A stretch of DNA of 64,000 nucleotides from Parabacteroides distasonis (GCA_021531775.1 JAFBIU010000016.1:16078-80077), one strand, 5' to 3'; positions 43,076-52,541 are shown, counted from the first letter of the stretch. Translations and numbers: made by a program. The notes: generated by a model from the sequence alone, not told the origin.

Positions 43076-46000
43076 TTAACAGGATACCTTATTTTCGTCA
43101 ACCGGTTTCGTCACATGGAACAGGGCCGTGTAGAACAGGGGCAGCAACACCAAGGTAATCAGGGTTCCTACCGTCAGACCACCCATGATGGTGATCGCCA
43201 TCGAACTGTACATCGGATCAACCACCAATGGCAACATACCCAAGATGGTGGTCAACGAGGCCATGATCACCGGACGTACACGCGATACAGTCGCATTCAA
43301 CACCGCATGATAGGGATGTTGATGCTCTTCGCTATAGAGCCGGTTAATCTCATCGACCAATACGATGGAGTTCTTGATCATCATACCCATCAAACCCATC
43401 ATACCGATGATGGCCATGAAGGTGAAGGGCTGACGGGTAGCCAACAACGACGGTACAATACCACAGATCACGAACGGGAAGCAAACCAAGATCAGAATCA
43501 CCTTCTTCCAGTTGTTGAACAGCAACAGCAGGACGCCCAAGATCATGAACAACATGATGGGCAGGTATTTCATCAAGTTATTGATCGCCTCACCTTGTAC
43601 CTCGATCTCACCGACCCAACGCTTATGGTAGCCGGCGGGCAACTCAATGGCATCGATCTGATCCTGAATGGAAGCCAACACCTTAGCCGGAGTAGCCTCG
43701 TATTGCTCATAGTCCGGATCACATTCAGCCTCAATGGCCCGCTGTCCGTTCAGTCGCTGGATCACCTCTTCGTCCCAATCCATGCGCAGGTTGCGGGTAA
43801 CATTGCTCAACGGAGTACTCCGGAACATCTGATCCTGCAAATTGGCCATCTTCTTTCCTCCGGCCATGGCCCCCTCCAGATCCTCTTCCGTCATCCGCAG
43901 ATTCATCATGCTCCATACAGGAATATCACTCAAGTTCTGAATCCTGGTGCCATCTTCGTTGCGAACCATCAAATTGATGATGACCATCTTGTCCTGATCG
44001 TTCAATACACCGACCGGCATACCATCGGTAGCAGCCATCAAGGCATTGCCCACATCACTCCGTTCAATGTTCGAGCGTAAGGCATCCTGACGGACATAAT
44101 CGGCAATCCAAGTCTTGCCCTTCGGCTTCCAGTTGTTCTCAACAGAATAGGGATCCACGTAGGGGCACTGGCGCATGATATCCTCTGCCTGCTTGCTCAA
44201 CTGGCGCAACACCTCCGGATCGGGACCGGTAAACTCTACCTCTACGGTATGCGTGGTCGAAATGGAGAAGTTGTATTTCCGCAGACGGATATAGGCATCC
44301 GGATATTTCTCACGCAACTGCTTGCGTACAATGGGAATCTGTTCGCAAATGGTCTCATAGTCGGCACAATCGACCATCAACTCGCCATAGCTGTCACCAC
44401 CAGCCGTCATCGGTCGCACCAAACAGTAGCGGGCAGGAGCTCCTCCCATGCTGGCTGCAACCCGTTCGATCTTCGGATTCTGCATCAACAATTCCGACAT
44501 CTCGATCAAATCCTGCCGTACCCGGTTCGGGTCGGTCTGTGCCGGCAGGGCATACTCCACCACAAACTGCTTGTAGTTGAAATCCGGGAAGAAGAGGTTC
44601 TTCACCTTGGCCATAGACATCACACACACCACCAACAGGACAAAAGCGGCCAGAATGGTGCTCTTCTTATAGGAGATCAGGAAAGCGATGGTCCGACGAA
44701 CCATCCGGTGCATCGGTGAATTCATCACTTCGCCAGCAACTGCATCCGATGACTGACCCTCTGTGGCCGGCAACCAACTCTTCACACACATCGGCACCTG
44801 TACCAACGCCAATACCCAACTGGCAAGCAGGCTGACACAAAGCACGAAGAACAGGTCACGCGCATATTCTCCGGAGGAGTCCGGCGAGAGATAGACATTA
44901 ATAAAGGTAGAGGCGGCAATGACGGTAGCCCCCAACAGAGGCATGGCTGTATTCTTACCGATCCGATACAGGTAGATGTTTTGCGGGAGTCCCTTTTTCT
45001 TATCGACCAAGATACCATCCATGATCACAATGGCATTATCCACCAACATACCCATGGCCACGATAAAGGCACCCAAAGAGATACGTTGCAATGTCGTACC
45101 CAGGTTCAACAAGATCGGGAACGAGACGGCAATGGTCAAAACCAAACCGAAACCGATGATGACACCACTGCGGAAGCCCATCGTAAACACCAGGGCCAGG
45201 ATCACGATCAGCACCGACTCCAACAGATTCACCATGAAGGAATTGATAGCCTCATCCACCTTGTCGGGCTGGAAGAAGATCTTATCCATCTGCATACCGA
45301 CCGGTACGGTCTGCATCACCTCAGCCAAACGGGCATCGACCGCCTTTCCGACATCGGGTACGATCGCACTGTTTTCCATCGCTATACAAATGGCCAAGGC
45401 CGGTTTTCCATCGACAAAGAAACCATTCTTCTGGGGTTCGGCATAAGTACGTTCAATGGTCGCAATATCGCCTAAACGAAGTTGCTTCCCATCCATGGTA
45501 GCAATCAGCAGGTTACGGATATCCTCCTCGTCCTGGATCGACTCGTTGACCTGCAACTGCATCTTGTCGTCCTGCTGCTGGTAAGCACCGGCATTCACCA
45601 TCTTGCCGGCATTCTGCAACGACATCATGATCTGTGTCGGGATGACGCCATTGCGGGCAATCTTCTCTTTGGAAAGGATGATATTGATCACCTCGTCACG
45701 ATTTCCGGCAATCGAGATGCGCTTCACACCCGGCACGCTCAACAACTCCCGACGGATGTATTTCGCATACTTGTTCATCTCCGGATAGGTATAGCCATCG
45801 GCCTTCAACGCATAGAAGATGCCATAGACATCCATCATATCGTCCATGACGATCGGTTCGTAACAACCATCCGGCAACAACCGTTTGGTATCGCTCACCT
45901 TCCGGCGCAACAGGTCGAAGTGTTGCTCCAGATCCTTCATCAAGACTGTCATTTGGAATTCGACCGTCAGCATGGCCAAGCCCGGACGGCACTCCGTCTT

Positions 46001-46240
46001 GATCTTCTTGACATCCGGCAAGGCCCGCAACTCATCCTCCATACTCTGGGCCACCTTCAATTCCACCTCATGAGCCGAGGCACCCGGATAGGAGACAATC
46101 ACCATCGCCTGCTTGACAGGGACGGCCGGATCCTCCAATTTGGGCATTTGGATAAACGAAAGTACGCCGGCAATCAGAATTCCGACCATCAACGACCAGA
46201 ACAGGACCGGACGACGTACAAAAAATTCAGTCATTTTCAT
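43076..46240 (-). CDS. RND family efflux permease (AcrB-like)
   Basis: 1054 residues with twelve membrane spans and two large periplasmic loops. The start MKMTEFFVRRPVLFWSLMVG, the loop segment VIVSYPGASAHEVELKVAQ and the central ALVFTMGFRSG.../GAFIVAMGMLVDNAIVIMDG (TM4 region) are typical of proton-driven RND pumps. The substrate, whether drug, bile salt or lipid, cannot be told. The gene overlaps the adaptor stop by one base (TGATG), so the two are coupled. Confidence 0.95.
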   Translation of the reverse strand: MKMTEFFVRRPVLFWSLMVGILIAGVLSFIQMPKLEDPAVPVKQAMVIVSYPGASAHEVELKVAQSMEDELRALPDVKKIKTECRPGLAMLTVEFQMTVLMKDLEQHFDLLRRKVSDTKRLLPDGCYEPIVMDDMMDVYGIFYALKADGYTYPEMNKYAKYIRRELLSVPGVKRISIAGNRDEVINIILSKEKIARNGVIPTQIMMSLQNAGKMVNAGAYQQQDDKMQLQVNESIQDEEDIRNLLIATMDGKQLRLGDIATIERTYAEPQKNGFFVDGKPALAICIAMENSAIVPDVGKAVDARLAEVMQTVPVGMQMDKIFFQPDKVDEAINSFMVNLLESVLIVILALVFTMGFRSGVIIGFGLVLTIAVSFPILLNLGTTLQRISLGAFIVAMGMLVDNAIVIMDGILVDKKKGLPQNIYLYRIGKNTAMPLLGATVIAASTFINVYLSPDSSGEYARDLFFVLCVSLLASWVLALVQVPMCVKSWLPATEGQSSDAVAGEVMNSPMHRMVRRTIAFLISYKKSTILAAFVLLVVCVMSMAKVKNLFFPDFNYKQFVVEYALPAQTDPNRVRQDLIEMSELLMQNPKIERVAASMGGAPARYCLVRPMTAGGDSYGELMVDCADYETICEQIPIVRKQLREKYPDAYIRLRKYNFSISTTHTVEVEFTGPDPEVLRQLSKQAEDIMRQCPYVDPYSVENNWKPKGKTWIADYVRQDALRSNIERSDVGNALMAATDGMPVGVLNDQDKMVIINLMVRNEDGTRIQNLSDIPVWSMMNLRMTEEDLEGAMAGGKKMANLQDQMFRSTPLSNVTRNLRMDWDEEVIQRLNGQRAIEAECDPDYEQYEATPAKVLASIQDQIDAIELPAGYHKRWVGEIEVQGEAINNLMKYLPIMLFMILGVLLLLFNNWKKVILILVCFPFVICGIVPSLLATRQPFTFMAIIGMMGLMGMMIKNSIVLVDEINRLYSEEHQHPYHAVLNATVSRVRPVIMASLTTILGMLPLVVDPMYSSMAITIMGGLTVGTLITLVLLPLFYTALFHVTKPVDENKVSC

Positions 46241-47298
46241 CAGAGCAATCCTCCTACATTGGTTTCAGCCGGTTTCTCAATTACCATCACCGATTCGTTT
46301 TCATGCAGATAATCGACACCAGCTTTCACAAGTCGTTCGTTGCCTGTCAAACCGGACAAGACCACAGCCCCTTGTGCCTGCTTCGTCCGATCCAGTTCAA
46401 CCTCCCGTTTGGTCACCTTTGAATCATCGGTCAATACCCACACATAATCCTTGCCTTCGGCATGGCAAACGGCATGCAACGGAACAGAAAAACGGGGAGT
46501 TCCCTCGTCTCCCAACGTGCGGATACCCACCTCCACATTCATACCCGGTGTCAATTTCGGAGCTGTCGGACCATCGAAAGCCAAACGCATCCGATACAAT
46601 TGATTGCCATCGGCTTTCGGTGTGATGCTGATTAGTTTCATCGGTAGATCCTGTCCATCGCCATAGGCACTCCGACAGAAATAGCCACCGAAACGATCCT
46701 TCTGCACATACAGATTGGAAGGCAAATCCACTTCCACCTCCAATTGTTTGACATCCAAAAGATCGATGATGGCTCGACCGGCATCCACCATCTCGGCTAC
46801 CTCAAAGTTGACACTTTGGACATAGCCGCTCACCGGAGCATACAGACGTGTATAATCCAATTTATTCTGATTGGTTTGCAGTTGGACACGTACCTGTTCC
46901 AATCCGGCCACTGCCTTTTCGTAATCATTTCCGGAAATACTCTTTCCTTCAAACAGTTTCTTCATACGGGCCACTTCGTTAGAGAGTTGCTTGTATTGGA
47001 TTTCCAAAGCCTCAACCCCCAGCTTGTAATCCTTGTCGTCCAACGTGGCAATCAGTTGCCCCTGACGCACGGCATCTCCCTCCTTCACCAAAATACGCAT
47101 GATCTGTCCGGGTGTCTTGAACCCTAAACTGATCGTCTTCGCCTCCTGAATAACCCCCGAAAACAGTTTGGTCTGTTCGATACCCAAGGGCTCAGGCTTC
47201 GTCAACATCACACTACGAATGCTTGTCTCTTTCGGCTGATCGCTACAGGCACTCATGGTACCCAACAACACACAAAGACTCAAAAAGAACTTTTTCAT
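46240..47298 (-). CDS. RND efflux periplasmic adaptor (membrane fusion protein)
   Basis: 352 residues from the ATG at 47298 (MKKFFLSLCVLLGTMSACSDQ), a lipoprotein-type signal with the cysteine near residue 18; an ATG four codons earlier is also in frame. The lipoyl-like halves (GFKTPGQIMRILVKEGDAVRQGQLIATLDD and YTRLYAPVSGYVQSVNFE) flank an alpha-hairpin, followed by beta-barrel and membrane-proximal domains. It bridges the pump and the TolC-type channel. First gene of the operon. Confidence 0.92.
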   Translation of the reverse strand: MKKFFLSLCVLLGTMSACSDQPKETSIRSVMLTKPEPLGIEQTKLFSGVIQEAKTISLGFKTPGQIMRILVKEGDAVRQGQLIATLDDKDYKLGVEALEIQYKQLSNEVARMKKLFEGKSISGNDYEKAVAGLEQVRVQLQTNQNKLDYTRLYAPVSGYVQSVNFEVAEMVDAGRAIIDLLDVKQLEVEVDLPSNLYVQKDRFGGYFCRSAYGDGQDLPMKLISITPKADGNQLYRMRLAFDGPTAPKLTPGMNVEVGIRTLGDEGTPRFSVPLHAVCHAEGKDYVWVLTDDSKVTKREVELDRTKQAQGAVVLSGLTGNERLVKAGVDYLHENESVMVIEKPAETNVGGLL

Positions 47299-47333
47299 AT
47301 AAAACCTCATAAATTTAAACCGATTGAACGTGC

Positions 47334-47364
47334 GAAGTTCTCCTTATTTTAGGAGAGAAACTTC
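47334..47364 (-). other. Hairpin in the leader of the efflux operon
   Basis: GAAGTTCTCCT (47334-47344) and AGGAGAGAAACTTC (47351-47364) form a stem with a small bulge, 36 bases before the adaptor ATG on the minus strand. A -7-like TCACTTTG lies further up (47389-47396). It could be an operator dyad of a TetR-type regulator or an RNA structure; no regulator gene is adjacent. Confidence 0.45.
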
Positions 47365-47423
47365 GTCTATATGTACAAAAAATTGTTCCAAAGTGATACA
47401 AAAGAGGTATCTCTGGAGAGAAA

Positions 47424-48668
47424 TTATTCAAAACGAATACTTTTGGCAGGATCGATACGGGTAATCAGGTAAGAGGGACCCAACATCATCAACATGGAAA
47501 CCGTCAAGGCTCCCAGATTCAGAAGCAACCAAGCGATCGGATTCAGGTCGATCGGGACTGCATTCAAATAATAGATAGAAGGATCCAATGAAACGACTCC
47601 CCAACGATGCTGCACCAGGCAGAGCAGGACACCGATCACGTTTCCCCACAGCATACCCTTACCTATCAGGAAGAAGGAGACATATAAAAAGATGTGTCGG
47701 ATGCGGGTGTTGTCGGCTCCCATGGCCTTCAACAAACCGATCATTTGCGTACGCTCCAAGATAATGATGAGCAAACCGGAGATCATCGTGAAACCGGCAA
47801 CGGCCATCATGAGTACCAGAATCACGACCACATTGATATCCAACACATCGAGCCAGCTGAAAATCATCGGGTTCAACTCTTTGATCGAACGTACATAATA
47901 GGTATTACCGAAACGATCTTGCTCCATTTCCATCCGGTAAAAAAGCTCTTCGGAAACGGTATCCACCCGATCCCAATCCTCCACCAACAGTTCCAAGCCA
48001 CTGACTTGATCGTCAGCCCAGCCATTCAGTCGGCGTATCTGGCGCATGTCCGCCAAGACAAAGAGCTTGTCATAATCGACAAAGCCGGTCTCATAGATAC
48101 CAGTCACGTGAAATTTACGCGCACGCACATCGTCCTGCACAAAATAGGTCAGGAAAGAATCACCTACCTGCAGGCGGAGCAAATCAGACAAATAGCGAGA
48201 GATCAATACATCCGTTGAGGTCTTGTCCGGATGCAAGGTGAGGGTATCTCCCTGTATCAGATTCGAGCGGAAAAAGGTCCAATCAAAGTCGGAATCGATA
48301 CCCTTGAGAACAATTCCCTGAAAATCCTCGTCGGTCTTCAAGATACCTGGTTTCGTCGCGAAAGCCTCCACATGACGGACACCCGGGAAAGCACGCAACG
48401 AAGCCAAGAGCGTATCACTGACAGCTATTGGCGAAGATTCATACGAGGCATTGTTGTCGAAATTGGAGATCTGGATATGCGAACCAAATCCGATCACCTT
48501 GTTCCGTACCTCCTTCTTGAACCCCACGACGATCGCCACAGAAAGGATCATGACCGCCAATCCCAAGGCAATGCCGATCATGGCGATACGAACAGCCGGT
48601 GGAGTCACCCTCTGCTCCTGATCCTTACTGAAGTAGATCCGTCGTGCTATGAATAGGGATAGATTCAA
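47424..48668 (-). CDS. ABC transporter permease, FtsX/LolCE-like
   Basis: 414 residues: an N-terminal span (IAMIGIALGLAVMILSVAIVVGF), a large periplasmic domain and three C-terminal spans with the FtsX pattern (VVILVLMMAVAGFTMISGLLII, then TQMIGLLKAMGADNTRIRHIFL). This topology fits LolC/E-type lipoprotein export or MacB-like permeases. No ATPase gene is adjacent, so its partner is elsewhere. The TTG start at 48668 overlaps the aminotransferase stop as TTGA. Confidence 0.88.
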   Translation of the reverse strand: MNLSLFIARRIYFSKDQEQRVTPPAVRIAMIGIALGLAVMILSVAIVVGFKKEVRNKVIGFGSHIQISNFDNNASYESSPIAVSDTLLASLRAFPGVRHVEAFATKPGILKTDEDFQGIVLKGIDSDFDWTFFRSNLIQGDTLTLHPDKTSTDVLISRYLSDLLRLQVGDSFLTYFVQDDVRARKFHVTGIYETGFVDYDKLFVLADMRQIRRLNGWADDQVSGLELLVEDWDRVDTVSEELFYRMEMEQDRFGNTYYVRSIKELNPMIFSWLDVLDINVVVILVLMMAVAGFTMISGLLIIILERTQMIGLLKAMGADNTRIRHIFLYVSFFLIGKGMLWGNVIGVLLCLVQHRWGVVSLDPSIYYLNAVPIDLNPIAWLLLNLGALTVSMLMMLGPSYLITRIDPAKSIRFE

Positions 48669-49870
48669 TGTCCTATGGTTTTACCCGGATAGGCCTCCAA
48701 TGCTTTTGACAAGACAAACAGAGCCCGTACCAAATCCTCTTTCTTCAACACGTATGCCATACGCACCTCGTCTTTGCCCAAACCAGGTGTCGTATAGAAT
48801 CCCGATGCCGGTGCCATCATCACCGTCTCTCCCTCGTAGTTAAAGTCGGAGAGACACCAGGCACAGAACTTGTCGGCATCATCGACCGGCAACTTGGCCA
48901 CCGTATAGAAAGCTCCCATAGGAATGGGTGAATAGACTCCGGGGATACGGTTCAATCCATCGATCAGACATTTACGACGTTCCACATACTCGTCGTAGGT
49001 CTCCCGTCCATATTCCGCCCCAGCATCCAAGGAGGCCTCGGCTGCGATCTGACCAATCAAAGGAGGACTCAGACGAGCCTGACAGAATTTCATCACCGCT
49101 TCACGCACAGCCTTATTCTTCGTAATCAGGGCTCCGATACGAATACCACACTCTGAATAACGCTTTGAAACGGAATCGATCAGCACCACATTCTGCTCGA
49201 TTCCCTCCAGGTGACAAGCCGAGATATAGGGCGAACCGGTGTAGATAAACTCACGATACACTTCGTCTGAGAAGAGATAGAGGTCATACTTCTTGACAAT
49301 GTCACGAATCTGATTCATCTCCCGGCGCGTATAAAGATAACCGGTCGGATTGTTCGGATTGCAGATCAAGATTGCCTTGGTACGTTCGTTGATCAGTTCT
49401 TCAAACTTTTCCACCTTCGGCAAAGAGAAACCCTCATCAATAGTGGTTGTAACAGTCCGGATAACAGCACCCGCCGAGATGGCAAATGCCATGTAGTTGG
49501 CGTATGCCGGTTCGGGTACAATGATTTCATCGCCCGGATTCAGACAACTCATGAAGGCAAACAACACCGCCTCCGATCCTCCTGTCGTAATGATGATATC
49601 ATCTGCGGTCAGATGAATATCGTACGAATCGTAGTACTTCACCAACTTCTCCCGGTAACTACGATAACCCTGGCTGGGACTATACTCCAGCACTTTCCGA
49701 TCAATGTTGCGAATGGCCTCCAACGCCTCGGGAGGTGTAGGCAGGTCAGGCTGACCGATATTCAAATGGTACACATGTACTCCTCGTTGCTTGGCTGCAT
49801 CAGCCAAGGGTGCCAGTTTCCGAATCGGTGAAGCGGGCATCTCTTTTCCTCTTTCTGAGATATTGGGCAT
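48665..49870 (-). CDS. PLP-dependent class I aminotransferase (aspartate aminotransferase-like)
   Basis: 401 residues, fold type I. YHLNIGQPDLPTPPEAL and YSPSQGYRSYREKLVKYY lie at the substrate site, ILICNPNNPTGYLYT holds the ring-contacting Asn, the LFSDEVYREF Asp contacts the ring nitrogen, and the Schiff-base lysine is in LIDSVSKRYSECGIRIG near residue 237. The exact amino acid pair cannot be fixed. A -7 box TATCTTTG (minus strand, 49914-49921) precedes it. It is translationally coupled to the FtsX-like gene. Confidence 0.92.
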   Translation of the reverse strand: MPNISERGKEMPASPIRKLAPLADAAKQRGVHVYHLNIGQPDLPTPPEALEAIRNIDRKVLEYSPSQGYRSYREKLVKYYDSYDIHLTADDIIITTGGSEAVLFAFMSCLNPGDEIIVPEPAYANYMAFAISAGAVIRTVTTTIDEGFSLPKVEKFEELINERTKAILICNPNNPTGYLYTRREMNQIRDIVKKYDLYLFSDEVYREFIYTGSPYISACHLEGIEQNVVLIDSVSKRYSECGIRIGALITKNKAVREAVMKFCQARLSPPLIGQIAAEASLDAGAEYGRETYDEYVERRKCLIDGLNRIPGVYSPIPMGAFYTVAKLPVDDADKFCAWCLSDFNYEGETVMMAPASGFYTTPGLGKDEVRMAYVLKKEDLVRALFVLSKALEAYPGKTIGH

Positions 49871-49930
49871 TCTTATCTTGTTTTATCGTTTATCATATCT
49901 TTGTTTCAAGGGGCAAAGATAGTAAATAAT

Positions 49931-50827
49931 TTAAATACTGGGTCGCGGAGCGTCTTTGCTTGCGTGCATTGTCGAAACAAATGAGTGGGGATCAATCACC
50001 TTCACCTCATCCTTCAACCGGGGCATATCTTTCCGTTCCACAATGGTAAAGATGATTTCCGTCTCCTTGCCTTCATACATACCTCGTCCATGCAGGAAGG
50101 TACCTGCAAGACCCATCTTATTTACAATCAAATCCTTGACTTCATTCGTTTTCTTGCTGACAATGAAGACAGCCCGGCTGGGGTTATCGGTCTGGAACAT
50201 CTCGACAATCTTACCATAGACAAAAATGGTGAACCAGGAATACAAAGGTACAGCCCAATCCTGGAAAACTAACAGACCCAACAAGACGATGGCTGAATCG
50301 AGTGCAATGATCATATTGCTCACCTTCAAGTTCGAATCGCTGGCAATCACACGAGCCACCACATCGGTTCCGGCACTCGTACTTTGGGCACGGAAGATAC
50401 AGGTCACGCCCGCTCCCAAAATGGCACCCCCATAAAAGGCAGCCAAGAAGGGATCGTTCTCCACCAACGGTTCACCCACGAAATAAGAGAGCGAATCGGT
50501 AAAGATAGAGATCAGCAAAAAGGTGACGACGGTCTTCGGTCCGGAAGAGAGACCAATCTTTTTTGCTGCCAAGATCATGAAAGGAATGTTGAAACACAAG
50601 GCAGTCACACCCATCGGGAAACCATCGGGCAAGAAAGGCAGCAATCCCTTCGTGACATGATGGACCACAATGGAAATACCATAGACACCGCCCGGTACAA
50701 TCTTATAAGGGGCAATGAATAATACATAAGATAAGGCTTGTAGAAATGCGCCTACGACAATCAGCGAATAATCCGTCAGGTATTGCTTCATGGCACCCTG
50801 CGAAGGCTTCAACTGTTTCATGTTCAT
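49931..50827 (-). CDS. YitT family membrane protein (DUF161 + DUF2179)
   Basis: 298 residues. Five to six N-terminal membrane spans (SLIVVGAFLQALSYVLFIAPYKIVPGGVYG is the family start) and a C-terminal cytoplasmic DUF2179 domain of ~80 residues (AVFIVSKKTNEVKDLIVNKM... GKETEIIFTIVERKDMPRL). Function is not established for the family. A perfect -7 box TATCTTTG (minus strand, 50868-50875) lies 40 bases upstream, immediately after the preceding terminator. Confidence 0.92.
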   Translation of the reverse strand: MNMKQLKPSQGAMKQYLTDYSLIVVGAFLQALSYVLFIAPYKIVPGGVYGISIVVHHVTKGLLPFLPDGFPMGVTALCFNIPFMILAAKKIGLSSGPKTVVTFLLISIFTDSLSYFVGEPLVENDPFLAAFYGGAILGAGVTCIFRAQSTSAGTDVVARVIASDSNLKVSNMIIALDSAIVLLGLLVFQDWAVPLYSWFTIFVYGKIVEMFQTDNPSRAVFIVSKKTNEVKDLIVNKMGLAGTFLHGRGMYEGKETEIIFTIVERKDMPRLKDEVKVIDPHSFVSTMHASKDAPRPSI

Positions 50828-50876
50828 ACAAATAAATTTAAATGTTTTTTATTGTTGTTTGCGGGCGCAAAGATAG

Positions 50877-50916
50877 ACAAAAAAAGAGACTGCACATGCG
50901 AAGTGCAATCTCTTTC
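50877..50916 (-). terminator. Terminator of the 127-residue secreted protein gene
   Basis: On the minus strand AGAGATTGCAC (50903-50913) pairs with GTGCAGTCTCT (50885-50895) with one G-U pair or mismatch, followed by a run of seven Ts. It lies between the stop at 50945 and the -7 box of the YitT gene. Confidence 0.75.
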
Positions 50917-50944
50917 TTCACCAATTAATAATAAAATAGAATGA

Positions 50945-51328
50945 TCATTCATTTGTTGCCAGATAGACATCAGGCAAACTCTTATCCAACATAGCCAAGC
51001 GATTGTTATTGTACGTTGCATTCAACAGCATCACATATTTACGATACTGATCAGTTGTCAACGTCTTACGCATCAACTTCAAATTGCCATATACGGCCTC
51101 TTCCATTTTGGCTTCCTGGCGGGTAGTGGATTTCAGACTCTCACGCTGTTGCTCTTGGAAATAAGCGCAAATCTGTTCCACTTCATCCCGCTGGGAAGCA
51201 GTTAAATCCAAGTACTTAGCCAATTGTTCCACACGCATTACAAACGGCTCCCGATCGGCCGGCTTCGTCGCGAAGCCGCTGGTTGCACAAGACAAACCGA
51301 TCAAAAGTCCACACACTAAACCTCTCAT
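50945..51328 (-). CDS. Small secreted helical protein, paralogue 1
   Basis: 127 residues with a signal peptide (MRGLVCGLLIGLSCATSGFA). The mature part is helical: QLAKYLDLTASQRDEVEQICAYF, then YGNLKLMRKTLTTDQYRKYV and LLNATYNNNRL. It shares the pattern LxKYLxLxxxQxxEVxxIxxYF ... NLKLMxKxLxxxQYxKYVxLxNxT with the gene at 51391, so the two arose by duplication. The LTxxQ-type motif recalls periplasmic Spy/CpxP-like proteins, but that is a loose likeness. Function unknown. Confidence 0.72.
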   Translation of the reverse strand: MRGLVCGLLIGLSCATSGFATKPADREPFVMRVEQLAKYLDLTASQRDEVEQICAYFQEQQRESLKSTTRQEAKMEEAVYGNLKLMRKTLTTDQYRKYVMLLNATYNNNRLAMLDKSLPDVYLATNE

Positions 51329-51390
51329 AACTAACTTAATTACCTATTATTACCTAATCACTTAATAACCTAACACAATCTTTCTTTGCC

Positions 51391-51777
51391 TTATTTTTCG
51401 GCCAAGAAACTATCCAACATTGGATTGCTTACCTTCGACTCCATATTGGCACGCGTAACGTTGATCAACGCAACATACTTGCCATACTGTTCTTTGGAAA
51501 GCGCCTTCTTCATCAGTTTCAGATTGCACAGCAGAGCCTTATCAATCTCTTCCTGCGGCTTGGCATTGTGACACAATGCTTCGCCAGACAACGGCTGACC
51601 CAACTGATTCACAAAGTAGTCATTAATCCGAGAAACCTCTTCGTACTGCTCTACGTTCAAGCTCAAATACTTGCTCAATTTCTCAAACGACACTTCACCT
51701 GACTTCTTTGCCTCCTGGGCAAATCCTACGGTTGCCATTAACAACATCGTAGCTACTAACATTCCAAAACGTTTCAT
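51391..51777 (-). CDS. Small secreted helical protein, paralogue 2
   Basis: 128 residues with a signal peptide (MKRFGMLVATMLLMATVGFAQE). The mature part (KLSKYLSLNVEQYEEVSRINDYF; LLCNLKLMKKALSKEQYGKY; VALINVTRANM) parallels paralogue 1 along its length. Both leaders carry three copies of WTAGGT-type hexamers just before the start. A perfect -7 box (TATATTTG, minus strand, 51873-51880) lies about 95 bases upstream; paralogue 1, 62 bases downstream, may share the transcript. Confidence 0.75.
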   Translation of the reverse strand: MKRFGMLVATMLLMATVGFAQEAKKSGEVSFEKLSKYLSLNVEQYEEVSRINDYFVNQLGQPLSGEALCHNAKPQEEIDKALLCNLKLMKKALSKEQYGKYVALINVTRANMESKVSNPMLDSFLAEK

Positions 51778-51880
51778 AATACCTAATTTTAATTACCTAA
51801 ACAAAAACCTAAATCTAATCTTTATGCCTTAATGTCATTTCTGACATTCTCTACATTTTCTTTTTGACACTGCAAATATA
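51778..51880 (-). promoter_or_regulatory. Promoter and hexamer-rich leader of the paralogue pair
   Basis: Minus-strand TATATTTG at 51873-51880, then a leader with TTAGGT at 51807-51812, 51795-51800 and 51781-51786. The leader of the downstream paralogue has the same hexamer at 51368-51373 and 51352-51357 and ATAGGT at 51342-51347. The remaining stretch 51881-52003 shows nothing else that I can name. Confidence 0.5.
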
Positions 51881-52003
51881 CAAACATGTTTAATAACATT
51901 GTTCTATTGCAGCTATATATTTTCATCAGAAAAGTTATATCTTGACAATAATCAAACGATAGTAACATACAGGTGACATTCTGCAACCAAAATAACAAAA
52001 ACA

Positions 52004-52039
52004 AGCCGCAAATAGTCACCTATTCGACTATTTGCGGCT
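52004..52039 (-). terminator. Terminator of the lipoprotein gene
   Basis: AGCCGCAAATAGTC (52004-52017) is perfectly complementary to GACTATTTGCGGCT (52026-52039). On the minus strand it is followed by TGTTTTTGTTATTTT. Located 53 bases after the stop of the lipoprotein gene. Confidence 0.85.
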
Positions 52040-52091
52040 TCACACAACTATCTTCGACAGGGTTAAACAACCCAACTGTTTCAAACCGGCA

Positions 52092-52427
52092 TTATTTGCT
52101 ACCCTCTTTCAAGCCTTTGATGAAACCATCCACTTTCTTGGCTGCATCCTTGATACCAGCCTTCACCTTGGTAGCGGCATAAGTGGCCTGCAACTTCATG
52201 ATCTCGGCTTTCTCCTCTACACTCAATTCTTGTTCAAATTGAGTATAGTTTTCAGTAGAGAGCGTCTCAAATTTCTTGTCCGCCTTTTCCCAATCCTCAG
52301 CGGTATAGTCAGCGGCCTCTTTCTGAATCTTCTCTACAAAACTGTTGAAATCTTTTACATAGGTCTCCTTTGTCTGGCATGCTGTCATGAGCAGACATGC
52401 GAATAACAATCCAAAAATTTTCTTCAT
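52092..52427 (-). CDS. Small helical lipoprotein of unknown function
   Basis: 111 residues from the ATG at 52427. MKKIFGLLFACLLMTACQTKE is a lipoprotein signal with the lipidated cysteine at 17. The remainder is charged and helical (VEKIQKEAADYTAEDWEKADKK) and ends in IKDAAKKVDGFIKGLKEGSK. Similar small DUF6565-like lipoproteins occur in Bacteroides, but I cannot confirm the family. The frame is open further upstream to 52502, without family character. Its leader contains a ~40-base sequence that recurs at 59742-59782. Confidence 0.72.
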   Translation of the reverse strand: MKKIFGLLFACLLMTACQTKETYVKDFNSFVEKIQKEAADYTAEDWEKADKKFETLSTENYTQFEQELSVEEKAEIMKLQATYAATKVKAGIKDAAKKVDGFIKGLKEGSK

Positions 52428-52541
52428 CGTATATGATATTAAAATAGACTTTCGGTGCAATATTCGGAAAAAGATTTGGATTATACAAACAATGGATTCC
52501 AAATTTTGAGAGCCATCCTGTACTTCTCTCGGTTTCCAAGC

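Noticed and set aside
43115..44080. Plus-strand open frames opposite the RND pump gene (43.1-46.3 kb)
   Set aside because: They are His/Gln/Asp-rich complements of the pump gene with no signal of their own.
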